From the IMG/VR virus record IMGVR_UViG_3300040808_000457, positions 1-25,652 of that record: 25,652 nucleotides of DNA, one strand, 5' to 3'. Shown piece after piece: positions 1 through 7,823 of the stretch. Position numbers and translations under genes: made by a program. A model generated the notes under the pieces. The model saw only the letters and a list, made by a program, of their open reading frames with translations, made no database searches and was not told where the DNA came from. Source of the DNA: a virus. Position 1 is the first letter of the stretch. Every line of letters starts with the position of its first letter.

Positions 1-316
1 GCTGCCCGTCTTCAGGCATGGGTACAGGCGCTTCCCATAGGCACGATTCTTCGTTCAGCACCCAGCTATCATAGGGCTTCGGCGGGATGAAAGCATCGCG
101 CACCGGGTCCCAAGTGTAGCCAATGCCCGGATAATTTTTGCGCAACGGGGTGCCGCCGTTAGCGTGAACATTGCCGAAGGTGTTGTAGGAGCAGCGGATA
201 GCGCCGTAATACTCTTCCCACGATGCCACGCCCTCGGGCAGAGTCTCGTCCTCGTTCTTCCCGACCACAACTTGGGTGACGATGTTCCGATCATCGACAT
301 ATGCGTAGTGAGCCAT
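1..316 (-). CDS. Conserved small phage tail-region protein, partial (left edge)
   Basis: The reading frame opens with ATG at 316 and stays open for 105 codons to the window edge, so the C-terminus is missing. The protein starts MAHYAYVDDRNIV and later reads GGTPLRKNYPGIGYTWD, then FIPPKPYDSWVLNEESCLWE. This aromatic-rich pattern is one I recognise from small proteins encoded beside tail-fibre genes in marine phages; their function is not known to me. A GGGAG ribosome binding site lies 7 bases upstream, and the preceding gene's TAA stop falls inside that spacer, so the two genes are probably translationally coupled. Its place at the end of the fibre block suggests a tail-fibre accessory or virion protein, which is inference. 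An ATG-initiated frame at 55-300 on the same strand is only a shadow of it. Confidence 0.82.
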   Translation of the reverse strand, partial: MAHYAYVDDRNIVTQVVVGKNEDETLPEGVASWEEYYGAIRCSYNTFGNVHANGGTPLRKNYPGIGYTWDPVRDAFIPPKPYDSWVLNEESCLWEAPVPMPEDGQ

Positions 317-318
317 TC

Positions 319-615
319 TTAACTCCCAAGAACAGGCTTAGTGTCTGGAAAATCAGCCGTGCTGGGCCAGTCCCGTAGCGCTTGACGGTAGGTCGTCAAA
401 GCTTCTTTGCCGGGGTAGTCTGATAAAAGCATTAGCGTGTCAGTCCGAGAAAGCTCATGGTCGCGCCATTGCTTAGCGTTGTATTCCTTTTCTTCCTCGG
501 AAGGCTCAATTACTTCTGGCTCGTAATTATCGTAATTAGCCGCCATAAAGTCTTCTGATGCGACTATCCTGTTAACTACTCCCCCTTCAGCATTTTTAAC
601 GACATAGATAGACAT
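319..615 (-). CDS. Phage tail assembly chaperone-like protein
   Basis: A 98-residue acidic protein. Its C-terminal half (WRDHELSRTD, then LSDYPGKEALTTYRQALRDW) matches the pattern of the Phage_tail_APC family: tryptophan-arginine-aspartate, then a Tyr-Arg-Gln-Ala-Leu-Arg helix, then DFP. Proteins with this domain usually sit directly after tail-fibre genes and are thought to assist fibre assembly. The ATG at 615 (MSIYVVKN) is preferred over the one at 630: it lies one base after the upstream TGA (TGATATG) and has a GAGGTG ribosome binding site at good spacing. The longer start would put five residues inside the upstream gene. It follows the large adhesin gene, which may be its client. Confidence 0.82.
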   Translation of the reverse strand: MSIYVVKNAEGGVVNRIVASEDFMAANYDNYEPEVIEPSEEEKEYNAKQWRDHELSRTDTLMLLSDYPGKEALTTYRQALRDWPSTADFPDTKPVLGS

Positions 616-616
616 A

Positions 617-2590
617 TCAAAGCACCTCAATAACTACGCAGCCAAACGCGCCATAACCGGCGCGAGGGTTTTCACCAGACACGCCACCGCCGCCACCACC
701 AGGGAATCCACCACCGCCGCCAGAGTGAGTTGCGGAATACCCGCCCGACCCACCGCCGCCGCTGCCTACGCCGCCCTTGGCCCCGATCTTGAGTCCGTAG
801 GTGTACGCTGCATAGCCTTGTCCGCCGAAGTGACCACCGCCCACGTTCCCGTCAGCATTAGTTAAGTGGAAGCCCTCGGCCTCCGAATAAGGGAACGTTG
901 ACGGAACCATGTCAATCGACGCACCAATATAGGTTGTTGCGCTAGCTCCGTCTTGCCGAATGCCTATGGCGCCTCCACCCCCGCCCTGGAAGTTATTTGC
1001 GACTCCAGCAGCCGGATTACCATTGCCGCCCCTGTTATTGACAATATTTCCGCCCGCAGCAGCTCCGCCAGTCTGGCCACTCGCTCCGCCGCCGAATAGC
1101 AATGAAAAGCCTGGTCCTGAAAAAGTGCTGCTACCGCCGTTTGTTCCAAACCCAGCCCCTACCGCTATGGAGTACGTTTCTCCAGCCGAAAGGGTCAGAA
1201 GACCTTGGCATAACCCCCCAGCGCCGCCCCCATAAGCGCCACTATTTGCGGTTGTGTTTTGCCCATTCGCCCCTGCTCCGACAACAGTTACAAGCGCAAG
1301 CACTGTAGCGCTTGGCGTCCACGTCGTGGAGGAAGTAAAAATAAGCTTAGTGCCTTTTGAAACGCTATTTAGATCAAATTTAAGAGGTGCCGCCTGTTCG
1401 TCAGACTCTGCCGGAACAGAGCTGTACGCACCTTTGACTACTATTTCTGTGGGAGATATAGCGTAGCCAGCTTCTGGCCCGCCAGGGGAAGCCGTCAGCG
1501 AGCCATCCCCAGCTACATAATAATTTTTTCCTGCTACCAACCCGCTTTGACCGGAGTTGACTGTGCCGACAATATCTATAGTTGCTGTCTGACCATTGCT
1601 ATAAGCGCCGTTTGAAAAACCTATAAAGTTTTCAGTAGTTAAATTAGAGGCATCCGCGGTAAGCGTGTCTAAATTAAATGCTATACAATAAGGGTTTGTG
1701 TCCTTGCTTGAAACCGAGTAGCTTGTAGAAAACGATGCGGTAGAAAGGTCAAACGCGGTGCTTAGGTTCCACTCTTTGACTGCGTCCTGACTACTGCCAA
1801 TAACATACATCTTTGTTCCATCAGGATTAAACTTCAGGCCGACAGGCGTGTATTCATAAGCACCAGTAACCGTAGACAATGACTGGCTAAATGTTCCGCC
1901 GGTAGGAATATAAGCGGTCGGCAAATCCCACGAGTGAACTTGATCTGTATTTAGGCAAACGACAAATATTTTTGTCCCGTCATTATTGAATACAATTTCC
2001 CTTGGGTTAGTAGCTTTAGCGTTAATCTGCAAGAATCCGCCATTCGTCCTTGTCCTTACATCATATGGGTAAGTGAGGTTATATTGATAAAGAGTGTCGT
2101 AGCCTCCATCTACTATTGTGATTTTTGTACCGTCATTATTAAAATCAAAACCGTAAAGGCCATAGAACTGAGTGCCTGACCAATTGATATATTCGGAGTA
2201 CCATAGAGTAGCGGTAGCTATAGAAAATGGCTCTGATAGATTATAAGCAACGATCCCTTGCCCGAAGGCCATAAGCATTTTTGTGCCGTCAGGACTAAAC
2301 TTTAAACTTAATGGGTCCGCGCTGTGCTTGAATGAATAGCCAGCGTCCGTCGCAGTAGAGGTTACAAAAGGTGTGGCTAGGTCATACTCGTAAATGGTGT
2401 CCGTGGTTGCGCCGCCGATATACATCTTCTGCCCAGGGGACCTAAGAGTAGTCGTTGATTCCCCTACAGCGCTCACCGTGCCGTCCGCATTGAGCACTAC
2501 AGGCGCGCCATTAGAAATCGCCCCGCTAGCCGTAGCCTCAATGGTGCTTCCGAAAAACGAGGCTCCGCCACCGCCACCAAGTACAGGCAT
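617..2590 (-). CDS. Tail fibre/adhesin: beta-propeller plus glycine-rich tip
   Basis: A 657-residue receptor-binding candidate with three visible parts. Residues 1-45 form a short N-terminal module (ATASGAISNG, LNADGTVSAVG) like those of other marine phage fibres. Residues about 50-306 contain repeats of about 52 residues, each with F-x-x-DGTK (positions 98, 150, 201 and 254), typical of beta-propeller blades. After residue 315 a common fibre domain follows (LTTENFIGFSNGAY...SGLVAGKNYYV). Residues about 435-650 are very glycine-rich (GGGGGSGG, GGGGGFPGGGGGG), recalling the glycine-rich adhesins that bind host receptors in T-even-like phages. The last propeller blade stops after IAFN without the expected DGTK. 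The start has an AAGGAG ribosome binding site that overlaps the previous gene's TAA stop. The receptor cannot be predicted. Confidence 0.85.
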   Translation of the reverse strand: MPVLGGGGGASFFGSTIEATASGAISNGAPVVLNADGTVSAVGESTTTLRSPGQKMYIGGATTDTIYEYDLATPFVTSTATDAGYSFKHSADPLSLKFSPDGTKMLMAFGQGIVAYNLSEPFSIATATLWYSEYINWSGTQFYGLYGFDFNNDGTKITIVDGGYDTLYQYNLTYPYDVRTRTNGGFLQINAKATNPREIVFNNDGTKIFVVCLNTDQVHSWDLPTAYIPTGGTFSQSLSTVTGAYEYTPVGLKFNPDGTKMYVIGSSQDAVKEWNLSTAFDLSTASFSTSYSVSSKDTNPYCIAFNLDTLTADASNLTTENFIGFSNGAYSNGQTATIDIVGTVNSGQSGLVAGKNYYVAGDGSLTASPGGPEAGYAISPTEIVVKGAYSSVPAESDEQAAPLKFDLNSVSKGTKLIFTSSTTWTPSATVLALVTVVGAGANGQNTTANSGAYGGGAGGLCQGLLTLSAGETYSIAVGAGFGTNGGSSTFSGPGFSLLFGGGASGQTGGAAAGGNIVNNRGGNGNPAAGVANNFQGGGGGAIGIRQDGASATTYIGASIDMVPSTFPYSEAEGFHLTNADGNVGGGHFGGQGYAAYTYGLKIGAKGGVGSGGGGSGGYSATHSGGGGGFPGGGGGGVSGENPRAGYGAFGCVVIEVL

Positions 2591-2601
2591 CTCTTATCTC
2601 C

Positions 2602-2982
2602 TTAGAGCTGGTCCCAGCCAATGGTGGCGTCAACGTAGACAAGCTGCGTGCTCGTCCCTGCATTGAGCGTTCCATCTTCTGCCAGACTTAAAATGTTGCT
2701 GCCGTTGCGGCCTACAGTGACCGTCCCGGTGCCTGAGTTACGAATTGTAAGAGTATCGCCTGCCACCGGCGAAGCGGGCAGAGTCATGGTCAAATCACTA
2801 GCGCTGTTCACTACCGACAGAGTGCCCGCCTGAAGGGTCTGGTTCGACGTGTAGACCGTCAGGCGCTGGATAAGTTGGTCTGTGACCGTAGCGTCCGTAG
2901 CCGTCAGGTTCGTCGCCGTTAGGTTCGTTACCGTAGCGTCAGAGGCGAGGGTAATAGGCGCAGTCTGTCCAATGTAAGCCAT
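2602..2982 (-). CDS. Small tail-fibre-like structural protein with TNLTAT repeats
   Basis: A 126-residue protein. Its N-terminal third repeats short Thr/Ala motifs (VTNLTATNLTATDATVTDQ), a pattern common in trimeric fibre stalks. The rest (LTMTLPASPVAGDTLTIRNSGTGTVTVGRNGSNI) resembles a beta-rich domain found in many phage fibre proteins, ending TIGWDQL. The ATG lies one base after the TGA of the upstream gene (TGATATG). I see no ribosome binding site in front of it, so re-initiation by ribosomes that have just terminated is the likely route. It sits between a small tail protein and the large adhesin and probably belongs to the tail tip. The fold assignment is by recollection of pattern only. 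Confidence 0.75.
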   Translation of the reverse strand: MAYIGQTAPITLASDATVTNLTATNLTATDATVTDQLIQRLTVYTSNQTLQAGTLSVVNSASDLTMTLPASPVAGDTLTIRNSGTGTVTVGRNGSNILSLAEDGTLNAGTSTQLVYVDATIGWDQL

Positions 2983-2983
2983 A

Positions 2984-3328
2984 TCAGGTGATGTCCAAGT
3001 GGCTTAACACAACGTCGGCAGAGGAAGCGGTATCGGAGACGACAGTGATCTTATCCCCCGGCTCCATGACCACTTTTTGGTCCCCGCCTACTACCACGAG
3101 AGCGCCGCCTACGGGGACCGGGGCGTCTTTGACAAGGTAGACGTTATCCTCAGCCCCAGATGTCCTAAAGTGGGCCTGAAGCTGCACAGAAACTTTAATT
3201 TGCGAAGTAACCGTATTAGCCACGGAGAGCCCAATAATGGTGGTCTGAGTCGACGCGGGGCACGTTAGAATGGTAACGCTCGCAGTCCCAACTCCGATTT
3301 GCGTCTCGCTTAAGAACGTATTTGCCAT
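2984..3328 (-). CDS. Small tail-associated structural protein, unknown function
   Basis: A 114-residue protein with no transmembrane segment. It is rich in Thr and Val with alternating hydrophobic residues (TIIGLSVANTVTSQIKVSVQLQ; VMEPGDKITVVSDTASSADVVLSHLDIT), predicting an all-beta fold. I recognise this general type as a small gene often found between fibre genes in marine podoviruses, where a VEPGD-like turn precedes the C-terminal strands. It starts four bases after the fibre gene's TAG stop and ends one base before the next ATG, so it is locked into the fibre operon. A minor tail-tip or decoration protein is the best guess; the exact role is not determinable. Confidence 0.75.
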   Translation of the reverse strand: MANTFLSETQIGVGTASVTILTCPASTQTTIIGLSVANTVTSQIKVSVQLQAHFRTSGAEDNVYLVKDAPVPVGGALVVVGGDQKVVMEPGDKITVVSDTASSADVVLSHLDIT

Positions 3329-3331
3329 GAT

Positions 3332-5941
3332 CTACCCCAGTGCGATGGCAAGCGCTACGGCAGCGTCCGCCCCTGCATTATCCAAAGCTGTTTGAAGGCC
3401 ATCAATGTTAGCGATGGTGTGGTTATGCGAATCATCTGCCACCGTTACCGTCAGTGTAGCATTCGCTGATCCATCCCAGGAGACAGAGCCAGAAACGTCG
3501 CCGTTCAACGTAAGGGTGCGAGCCGTGGTCCACTTGTCAGCGCTTACCGCTGCCTCAGTGCTGCCCAGCTTAGCGTCCAGGGCCGTCTGGAGCCCATCGA
3601 CATTGCCGATAATATGATTGTGGGAATCGTCGGCGACGACGATAGCGTTATAGGTGCCAGAAACATCGCCGCCGAACGTGGTGCTGGTAGTTAAAGCAGT
3701 ACTGGCGTTCTGCTTTGCGTCCAGGGCGGTCTGGAGGCCATCCACGTTTGAAATAACGTGGTTATGGGAGTCGTCCGCAATAACGATGGCATCGTAGGTG
3801 CCAGAAACATCACCACCGAAGGTCGTCGTGGTCGTCACTGCGGTAGCTGCGTTTTGCTTTGCGTCCAGGGCGGTCTGGAGGCCATCCACGTTGCCGATAA
3901 TATGGTTGTGGCTGTCATCAGCCACGGTAACCGTAAGCGTTGCGTTGCCTAGATTAGTAAACGTGGCCGATCCGCTGGCGTCCCCGGAGAGCGTTAGGGT
4001 CGGGTCTGAGGTCGCCGTGGTGGCTAGACTGACGTTGCCTGAGCCATCAATGGATACCGAGCCAGTAACCGCCCCGGTTAGCGACAACGTCCTAGCCGTG
4101 GTCCACTTATCGGCGTTGGGGTGGTAGCCGTCATGGAAAGCCGTGTTGCCGCTGATCGTGAGCGGCTTATTTAGCTGCCACTCATCCCCGGCGCTATTGT
4201 AGATAATCGTCGCCGAGGCCCCGTCAATCGTGATACCGGCCCCATTGGCCGCCGAAGCCGTAGCTGCGCCAGAGGCCAGGGTTAGATTTAGGTCATCAAT
4301 GGTGACGGTGGTGCTGTTTACCGTAGTCGTGGTGCCATCAATCTGAAGGTTGCCCGCAATGACTACGGTTCCGGTGTCATCGCCATGGGCAGCGGGGTCA
4401 ATGGTGAAAGTGCTCGGCCCGCGCAGGTAACCCGTGGCCGTGATATTCGCAACGGAAATGCTATCCCCGGACTCGTACTTGGTATCCAGGGCGGCTTGCA
4501 ATCCGTCCACGTTGCTTATCACGTGGTTGTGCGAATCATCAGCGATGACAATGGCGTTGTACGTACCAGAAACGTCCCCGCCGAAAGTCGTGCTGGTGGT
4601 TAGGGCAGTGCTGGCGTCCTGCTTGGCATTAAGCGCCGTCTGTAGGCCGTCAACATTAGAAATAACATGGTTGTGACTATCGTCGGCAACCGTCACCACA
4701 ATACTGGTGGTGCCCGACCCTGATACGTCGCCGCTAAGGGTGATGGTTTGGTTGCCGGTCAGGTAGCCCTCAACAGAATGGTCGCCCCAGCCGTAGGCGG
4801 TGTCCCAGTTGGACTTGTTGTAGCCGGTGATCGTCGCGGTGCCGGCGAAGAACGTGCCGATCTCAGACTCTGTGTAATAACGTCCGTCGTGAACGTGGCC
4901 GTCTAGAGTATCTAGCGCTGCTTGTACATCGTCGTCTGAGCCGCTGAGGACACCGCTAAAACCACCAGTGTCCACGAGGATATCTTCCGCGTCGTTTGCG
5001 TGGGAAACGACGTTAACGGGGACGGGGAGGTTTGACCGGACCGGCGCGGTTCCGCCGAACTGAAACTCAAACTCTGAATCTCCAATCCCGCCAGTGCGAT
5101 TCCCGTAATATTTGAAAACAATACGGTCGGTCTCAGCGAACGTCGTAGACGTAATTAAGCACTCGGCAAAAAATTGCTCGTAAGTGTTTTCTCCAGCCTC
5201 TGGAGTGCTGTTAGAGGTTCCCATAAGGGTTTCTGTTCCGCCCGAGTCGCGCTTGTAGACCTCAAAATAGAAGTCGGCCTGCCCGAATCCAGATACCCTG
5301 CGGACGTTCCCCACCGTACTGATACTGATAACGCCTGTGGCGCCCACCAGAATCCCGGCTTCTGACGCCAACGCCGCAATAAACTGGTCACTACCAGAGA
5401 TTACGCCGGTGGAGATATCTACGGCGGGGTCGTCATAGTCCGTGTCGTCAGTAGACGTAACTAGCTTAAAGTAGGTGGCAATATCACTGTTTGCAGACGT
5501 CGGGTAAAAGACGACGTTTGCAGCAAGGTCGGCTACGTTAAGCTTCTTATCTTGAAGCTCATCAATAGCGGACTGCACATTGCTAGCGACTAACCCGCTT
5601 GCAGTATTGTCGTACGAAGTCTCGTCGGCGCCGTAAGACAAGTCGTTTAACAGGATCGCCGTTAGCCGAAGCTCAACTTTAGCTCCGGAAGAAAACGACG
5701 ACGCAGTGGTGCCATCCTGAGCACGGGTAACAGTGACTTCGCCAGTACCCGTGTTAACAGCGGTTACTTTTACGATTTCTAGGGTCGGGGATACCGTATC
5801 TGAGTCAATGGTCAGATATGTGTGGTCCCCGGACCCTAGAGTCGGAAGTCCAGAGACACTCTGGAGCGTAATTGTCGTATCAGAAGCGGTGATACCGCCA
5901 GACAAGAACGTCGAGAAGTTATTACTGAACTTAACCGCCAT
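3332..5941 (-). CDS. Large tail fibre protein with DDSHNH repeats
   Basis: An 869-residue fibre. Residues 1-100 (MAVKFSNNFSTFLSGGITAS, then TVTRAQDGTTASSFSSGAKVELR) match an N-terminal particle-attachment module I know from cyanophage and other marine phage fibres. The shaft holds six copies of DDSHNH-(V/I/T)I-x-N-(V/I)DGLQ-x-ALD at residues about 420, 468, 675, 723, 771 and 836. Within each cluster the spacing is exactly 48 residues, and the intervening units read TTFGGDVSGTYNAIV. Residues about 515-550 hold a TTTVNSTTVTIDDLNLTLASG segment seen in other phage fibres. The C-terminus has no obvious intramolecular chaperone. The ATG at 5941 follows a modest AGGG-type ribosome binding site. The fibre is presumably trimeric and side- or tip-attached. 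Confidence 0.88.
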   Translation of the reverse strand: MAVKFSNNFSTFLSGGITASDTTITLQSVSGLPTLGSGDHTYLTIDSDTVSPTLEIVKVTAVNTGTGEVTVTRAQDGTTASSFSSGAKVELRLTAILLNDLSYGADETSYDNTASGLVASNVQSAIDELQDKKLNVADLAANVVFYPTSANSDIATYFKLVTSTDDTDYDDPAVDISTGVISGSDQFIAALASEAGILVGATGVISISTVGNVRRVSGFGQADFYFEVYKRDSGGTETLMGTSNSTPEAGENTYEQFFAECLITSTTFAETDRIVFKYYGNRTGGIGDSEFEFQFGGTAPVRSNLPVPVNVVSHANDAEDILVDTGGFSGVLSGSDDDVQAALDTLDGHVHDGRYYTESEIGTFFAGTATITGYNKSNWDTAYGWGDHSVEGYLTGNQTITLSGDVSGSGTTSIVVTVADDSHNHVISNVDGLQTALNAKQDASTALTTSTTFGGDVSGTYNAIVIADDSHNHVISNVDGLQAALDTKYESGDSISVANITATGYLRGPSTFTIDPAAHGDDTGTVVIAGNLQIDGTTTTVNSTTVTIDDLNLTLASGAATASAANGAGITIDGASATIIYNSAGDEWQLNKPLTISGNTAFHDGYHPNADKWTTARTLSLTGAVTGSVSIDGSGNVSLATTATSDPTLTLSGDASGSATFTNLGNATLTVTVADDSHNHIIGNVDGLQTALDAKQNAATAVTTTTTFGGDVSGTYDAIVIADDSHNHVISNVDGLQTALDAKQNASTALTTSTTFGGDVSGTYNAIVVADDSHNHIIGNVDGLQTALDAKLGSTEAAVSADKWTTARTLTLNGDVSGSVSWDGSANATLTVTVADDSHNHTIANIDGLQTALDNAGADAAVALAIALG
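3711..3892. repeat. 38-bp direct repeats inside the tail-fibre gene
   Basis: Two identical 38-bp copies lie at 3711-3748 and 3855-3892, exactly 144 bases (48 codons) apart. They encode the NVDGLQTALDAKQ part of adjacent shaft units. Other units in the same gene are similar but carry synonymous changes, so this pair looks like a recent duplication or gene conversion. The spacing keeps the frame, so recombination between the copies would remove or add one whole fibre unit. Confidence 0.85.
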
Positions 5942-5963
5942 GGCTTACACCCTAAGTAGCGTA

Positions 5964-6389
5964 TCAGGAGACAGTTACGACCCAGGTAATGGTCATACTG
6001 TCCGAGGCGCCTTTGTTGACTACGCCAAAGGTAGTACGGCAGAGCATGTCGCCGCCGCTAGCCGCATTAAACAGCCCTGCTTCGCTAATCGCTCCAGTGC
6101 CGTCCCCAGCTCCGAAAGTCGCTACGTAGGTGATTTCGTTGCTGGACACGGTAGTAGATGCGAGAGCCTGACGGTCCAACTCAGACCCGAGAGCCGTATC
6201 CCCAGCAGCAGGAGAGGTGCTACCGCTACCGACTGCCATATGCGACATGGCGGTTGTAGTGGCGTCCTTCATACGGCTAGCAACGTACTCTTTGCCCGTA
6301 GTAACCACTAGGTTGGGGACTTCCTTTACTACCTCTCCGTTAACGGCGATTGCCAGCCGTCCGGTCATAACAAGGTTCTCAGAGAACAT
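5964..6389 (-). CDS. Small tail-fibre-associated structural protein
   Basis: A 141-residue protein. It opens MFSENLVMTGRLAIAVNGEV, then has NLVVTTGKEYVASRMKDA and MAVGSGSTSPAAGDTALGSE. This is a widespread small phage tail module (a conserved VTTGK...A.R start, a VG.G...A...D..L turn, and a beta-rich C-terminus). I recognise it from baseplate and fibre regions but know no assigned biochemical role. There is no signal peptide or membrane segment. A TAGGAG ribosome binding site, whose TAG is the stop codon of the upstream repeat protein, lies 7 bases before the ATG. It is placed between two fibre genes and is probably a structural connector or tip protein. Confidence 0.78.
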   Translation of the reverse strand: MFSENLVMTGRLAIAVNGEVVKEVPNLVVTTGKEYVASRMKDATTTAMSHMAVGSGSTSPAAGDTALGSELDRQALASTTVSSNEITYVATFGAGDGTGAISEAGLFNAASGGDMLCRTTFGVVNKGASDSMTITWVVTVS

Positions 6390-6399
6390 TGTGCTTCTC

Positions 6400-7446
6400 C
6401 TAGTTGTTGATAGGCGCGTAGTTGAACGTGCCAGCGTTAAGCACGGAAGACGCTAGAGAGCGCTTCGCGATGGTTAAAGTTTCCGTTATGCCTAAGGAAT
6501 CCGCCAGCTGCTTTTCAACAAGGCTAGAAGACACCTCTGTGAGTCCAATACTATCTTCTTTATTGGCGCTGTACAAAGCAGAGTAAGCCTCTGCTACTGA
6601 CAGGGTGTCAGATTGGTTCGCGCTCAAGTCAACCGCTAGACCTTCACTTACGCTTATAGCATCTGTTCTGTTTAGGTTTAAAAATAAAGAACTAACGTCA
6701 GTAAAAGCAAAGGTTTCAGAAGGGTTTTTGCCAAAGAGATACGAGTTACTATCGCTAAAGCTAAACGAGTCCGCTAAAGGCTTGGCATATCCAATATCGT
6801 GAGCGTCAGAAAAACCAAAAATATTCCCTTTAGACAGATCTGTGTCTACAGTAAATGAGTCGACTCGCGCGAGATCGTCTAGCGTAAAAGCGTCAGTAAA
6901 AGTCCTGAAGAAGCTTACTGTCCTTGACAGAGCTTCAAGCATAGAAACCGAATCAGCTTGCGGCTTATCTAGAAGAGATGAATATAGCTCTGAGACAGAT
7001 ATGCCGTCTTCTTCTGGCGCCCTGGTAAACGAATAAGCGTGTGCTTCTGATACAGAGGCAACATCCGTAAGACTTTTGCTAAACAAAGTCCGCGAGCTTT
7101 CAGTTACGCTTACAGTGTCACTCTGCGTTTTAGCGATAGTTAAAACGGCGGACTCTGATACCGAAAACGAGTCTTCAAGAGAGCGCTCAAACAGCAGCGA
7201 GAGCTCTTCGGATAAAACGAACTTATTAGCGTCTGGGTCTCTGAAGAATAGGTTCTTAGAGTCCGGATTTAACGCTACATTACTGGCTACAAGATTCGTA
7301 AACGAAATAGGTGACGCTATCTTTGCGTCAAGGATAGTTAAGTCAGCTCGTAAACTAGCACCATTAAGCGAAGCAACTCTAAGGTCGGTTAGAGTTACAT
7401 CAACTTTTGCGCCAAAAGGGCTATTTACGAGCAGCTCTCCAGCCAC
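6400..7446 (-). CDS. Tail fibre of 18-residue tandem repeats
   Basis: A 348-residue protein made mostly of tandem repeats. Residues 1-72 form a unique N-terminal domain (VDVTLTDLRVASLNGASLRA), likely the attachment module. Residues 73-331 are 14 repeat units, ten of them exactly 18 residues long. The consensus is (S/T/A/E)-D-(S/T)-x-S-V-(S/T)-E followed by about ten variable residues with a small hydrophobic centre. The last 17 residues are unique. Marine phage fibres with similar DS.SVSE-type repeats are known. The start is GTG at 7446, sharing its G with the upstream TAG stop (TAGTG), and no later Met fits. A GGAG lies rather far upstream, so coupled re-initiation is likely. No cysteines are present. 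Confidence 0.82.
   Translation of the reverse strand: MAGELLVNSPFGAKVDVTLTDLRVASLNGASLRADLTILDAKIASPISFTNLVASNVALNPDSKNLFFRDPDANKFVLSEELSLLFERSLEDSFSVSESAVLTIAKTQSDTVSVTESSRTLFSKSLTDVASVSEAHAYSFTRAPEEDGISVSELYSSLLDKPQADSVSMLEALSRTVSFFRTFTDAFTLDDLARVDSFTVDTDLSKGNIFGFSDAHDIGYAKPLADSFSFSDSNSYLFGKNPSETFAFTDVSSLFLNLNRTDAISVSEGLAVDLSANQSDTLSVAEAYSALYSANKEDSIGLTEVSSSLVEKQLADSLGITETLTIAKRSLASSVLNAGTFNYAPINN
6454..7230 (-). repeat. Protein-level repeat array, 14 units of about 18 residues
   Basis: These codons specify the repeat domain of the fibre. Units are diverged at the DNA level, so the array is old and maintained by selection rather than freshly amplified. Irregular units (19, 20, 23 and 17 residues) occur at residues 127-145, 164-183, 184-206 and 315-331; the others are 18 residues long. 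Confidence 0.85.
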
Positions 7447-7820
7447 TAGTCAAAATCACTCCGGACTTTCAACTTGACCAAGTCGTACACAGTTTGTATC
7501 CCGCCACCAGCAAATGTTACTTCTACCTCGGCTTCAAAGGTCCCCGCACTATCAAGGGTCCCTGATGGGAAGTCAGTGAACGCTTTACCTAAAGTGGGCT
7601 CAGACACGGTACAAACGAGCGTGGATTTAACCGTGCTGCTGCCAAGTTCGCGGATGCGGACGCGCACTGCCGCGCCAGTTAGATCAATCGGGGCCCAAGT
7701 ACTAGAGTCGTTAGGGTCAAGCGTCTTACCGGCAGCAGCGGTGTTGCTGTCCTTCAGAGTAAAGGTCAGCTCGGGCAGGGTATCCCCGGTAACAAGGTTA
7801 AGAGTATCGGAGTACGCCAT
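7446..7820 (-). CDS. Tail/baseplate protein with BppU N-terminal-like domain
   Basis: A 124-residue, beta-rich protein. It opens MAYSDTLNLVTGDTLPELTF, then has IDLTGAAVRVRIRE, and ends VYDLVKLKVRSDFD. The TGD-TLP-(x)-L-x-F-x-L-(K/R)-D start followed by IDLTGA-x-V-x-x-x-IR is the signature I associate with BppU_N-like immunoglobulin-type domains, which anchor receptor-binding proteins to the tail tip. It is stand-alone here rather than fused to a fibre, and the next gene downstream is the repeat fibre, so it could be that fibre's attachment adaptor (inference). The ATG at 7820 has an AAGAGG ribosome binding site. Its TAG stop overlaps the downstream GTG start by one base. Confidence 0.78.
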   Translation of the reverse strand: MAYSDTLNLVTGDTLPELTFTLKDSNTAAAGKTLDPNDSSTWAPIDLTGAAVRVRIRELGSSTVKSTLVCTVSEPTLGKAFTDFPSGTLDSAGTFEAEVEVTFAGGGIQTVYDLVKLKVRSDFD

Positions 7821-7823
7821 GGT

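Noticed and set aside
55-300. Minus-strand frame of 81 residues at the left edge
   Set aside because: A different frame from 316 to the edge encodes a recognisable conserved protein with a good ribosome binding site.
960-1235. Proline-rich plus-strand frame
   Set aside because: It is the complement of glycine codons in the adhesin tip; proline runs are an expected artefact.
3332-5941. Regular repeats considered as a CRISPR array or diversity-generating template
   Set aside because: Repeats are in-frame protein units with no constant short repeat plus unique spacers. There is no Cas gene or reverse transcriptase in the window.
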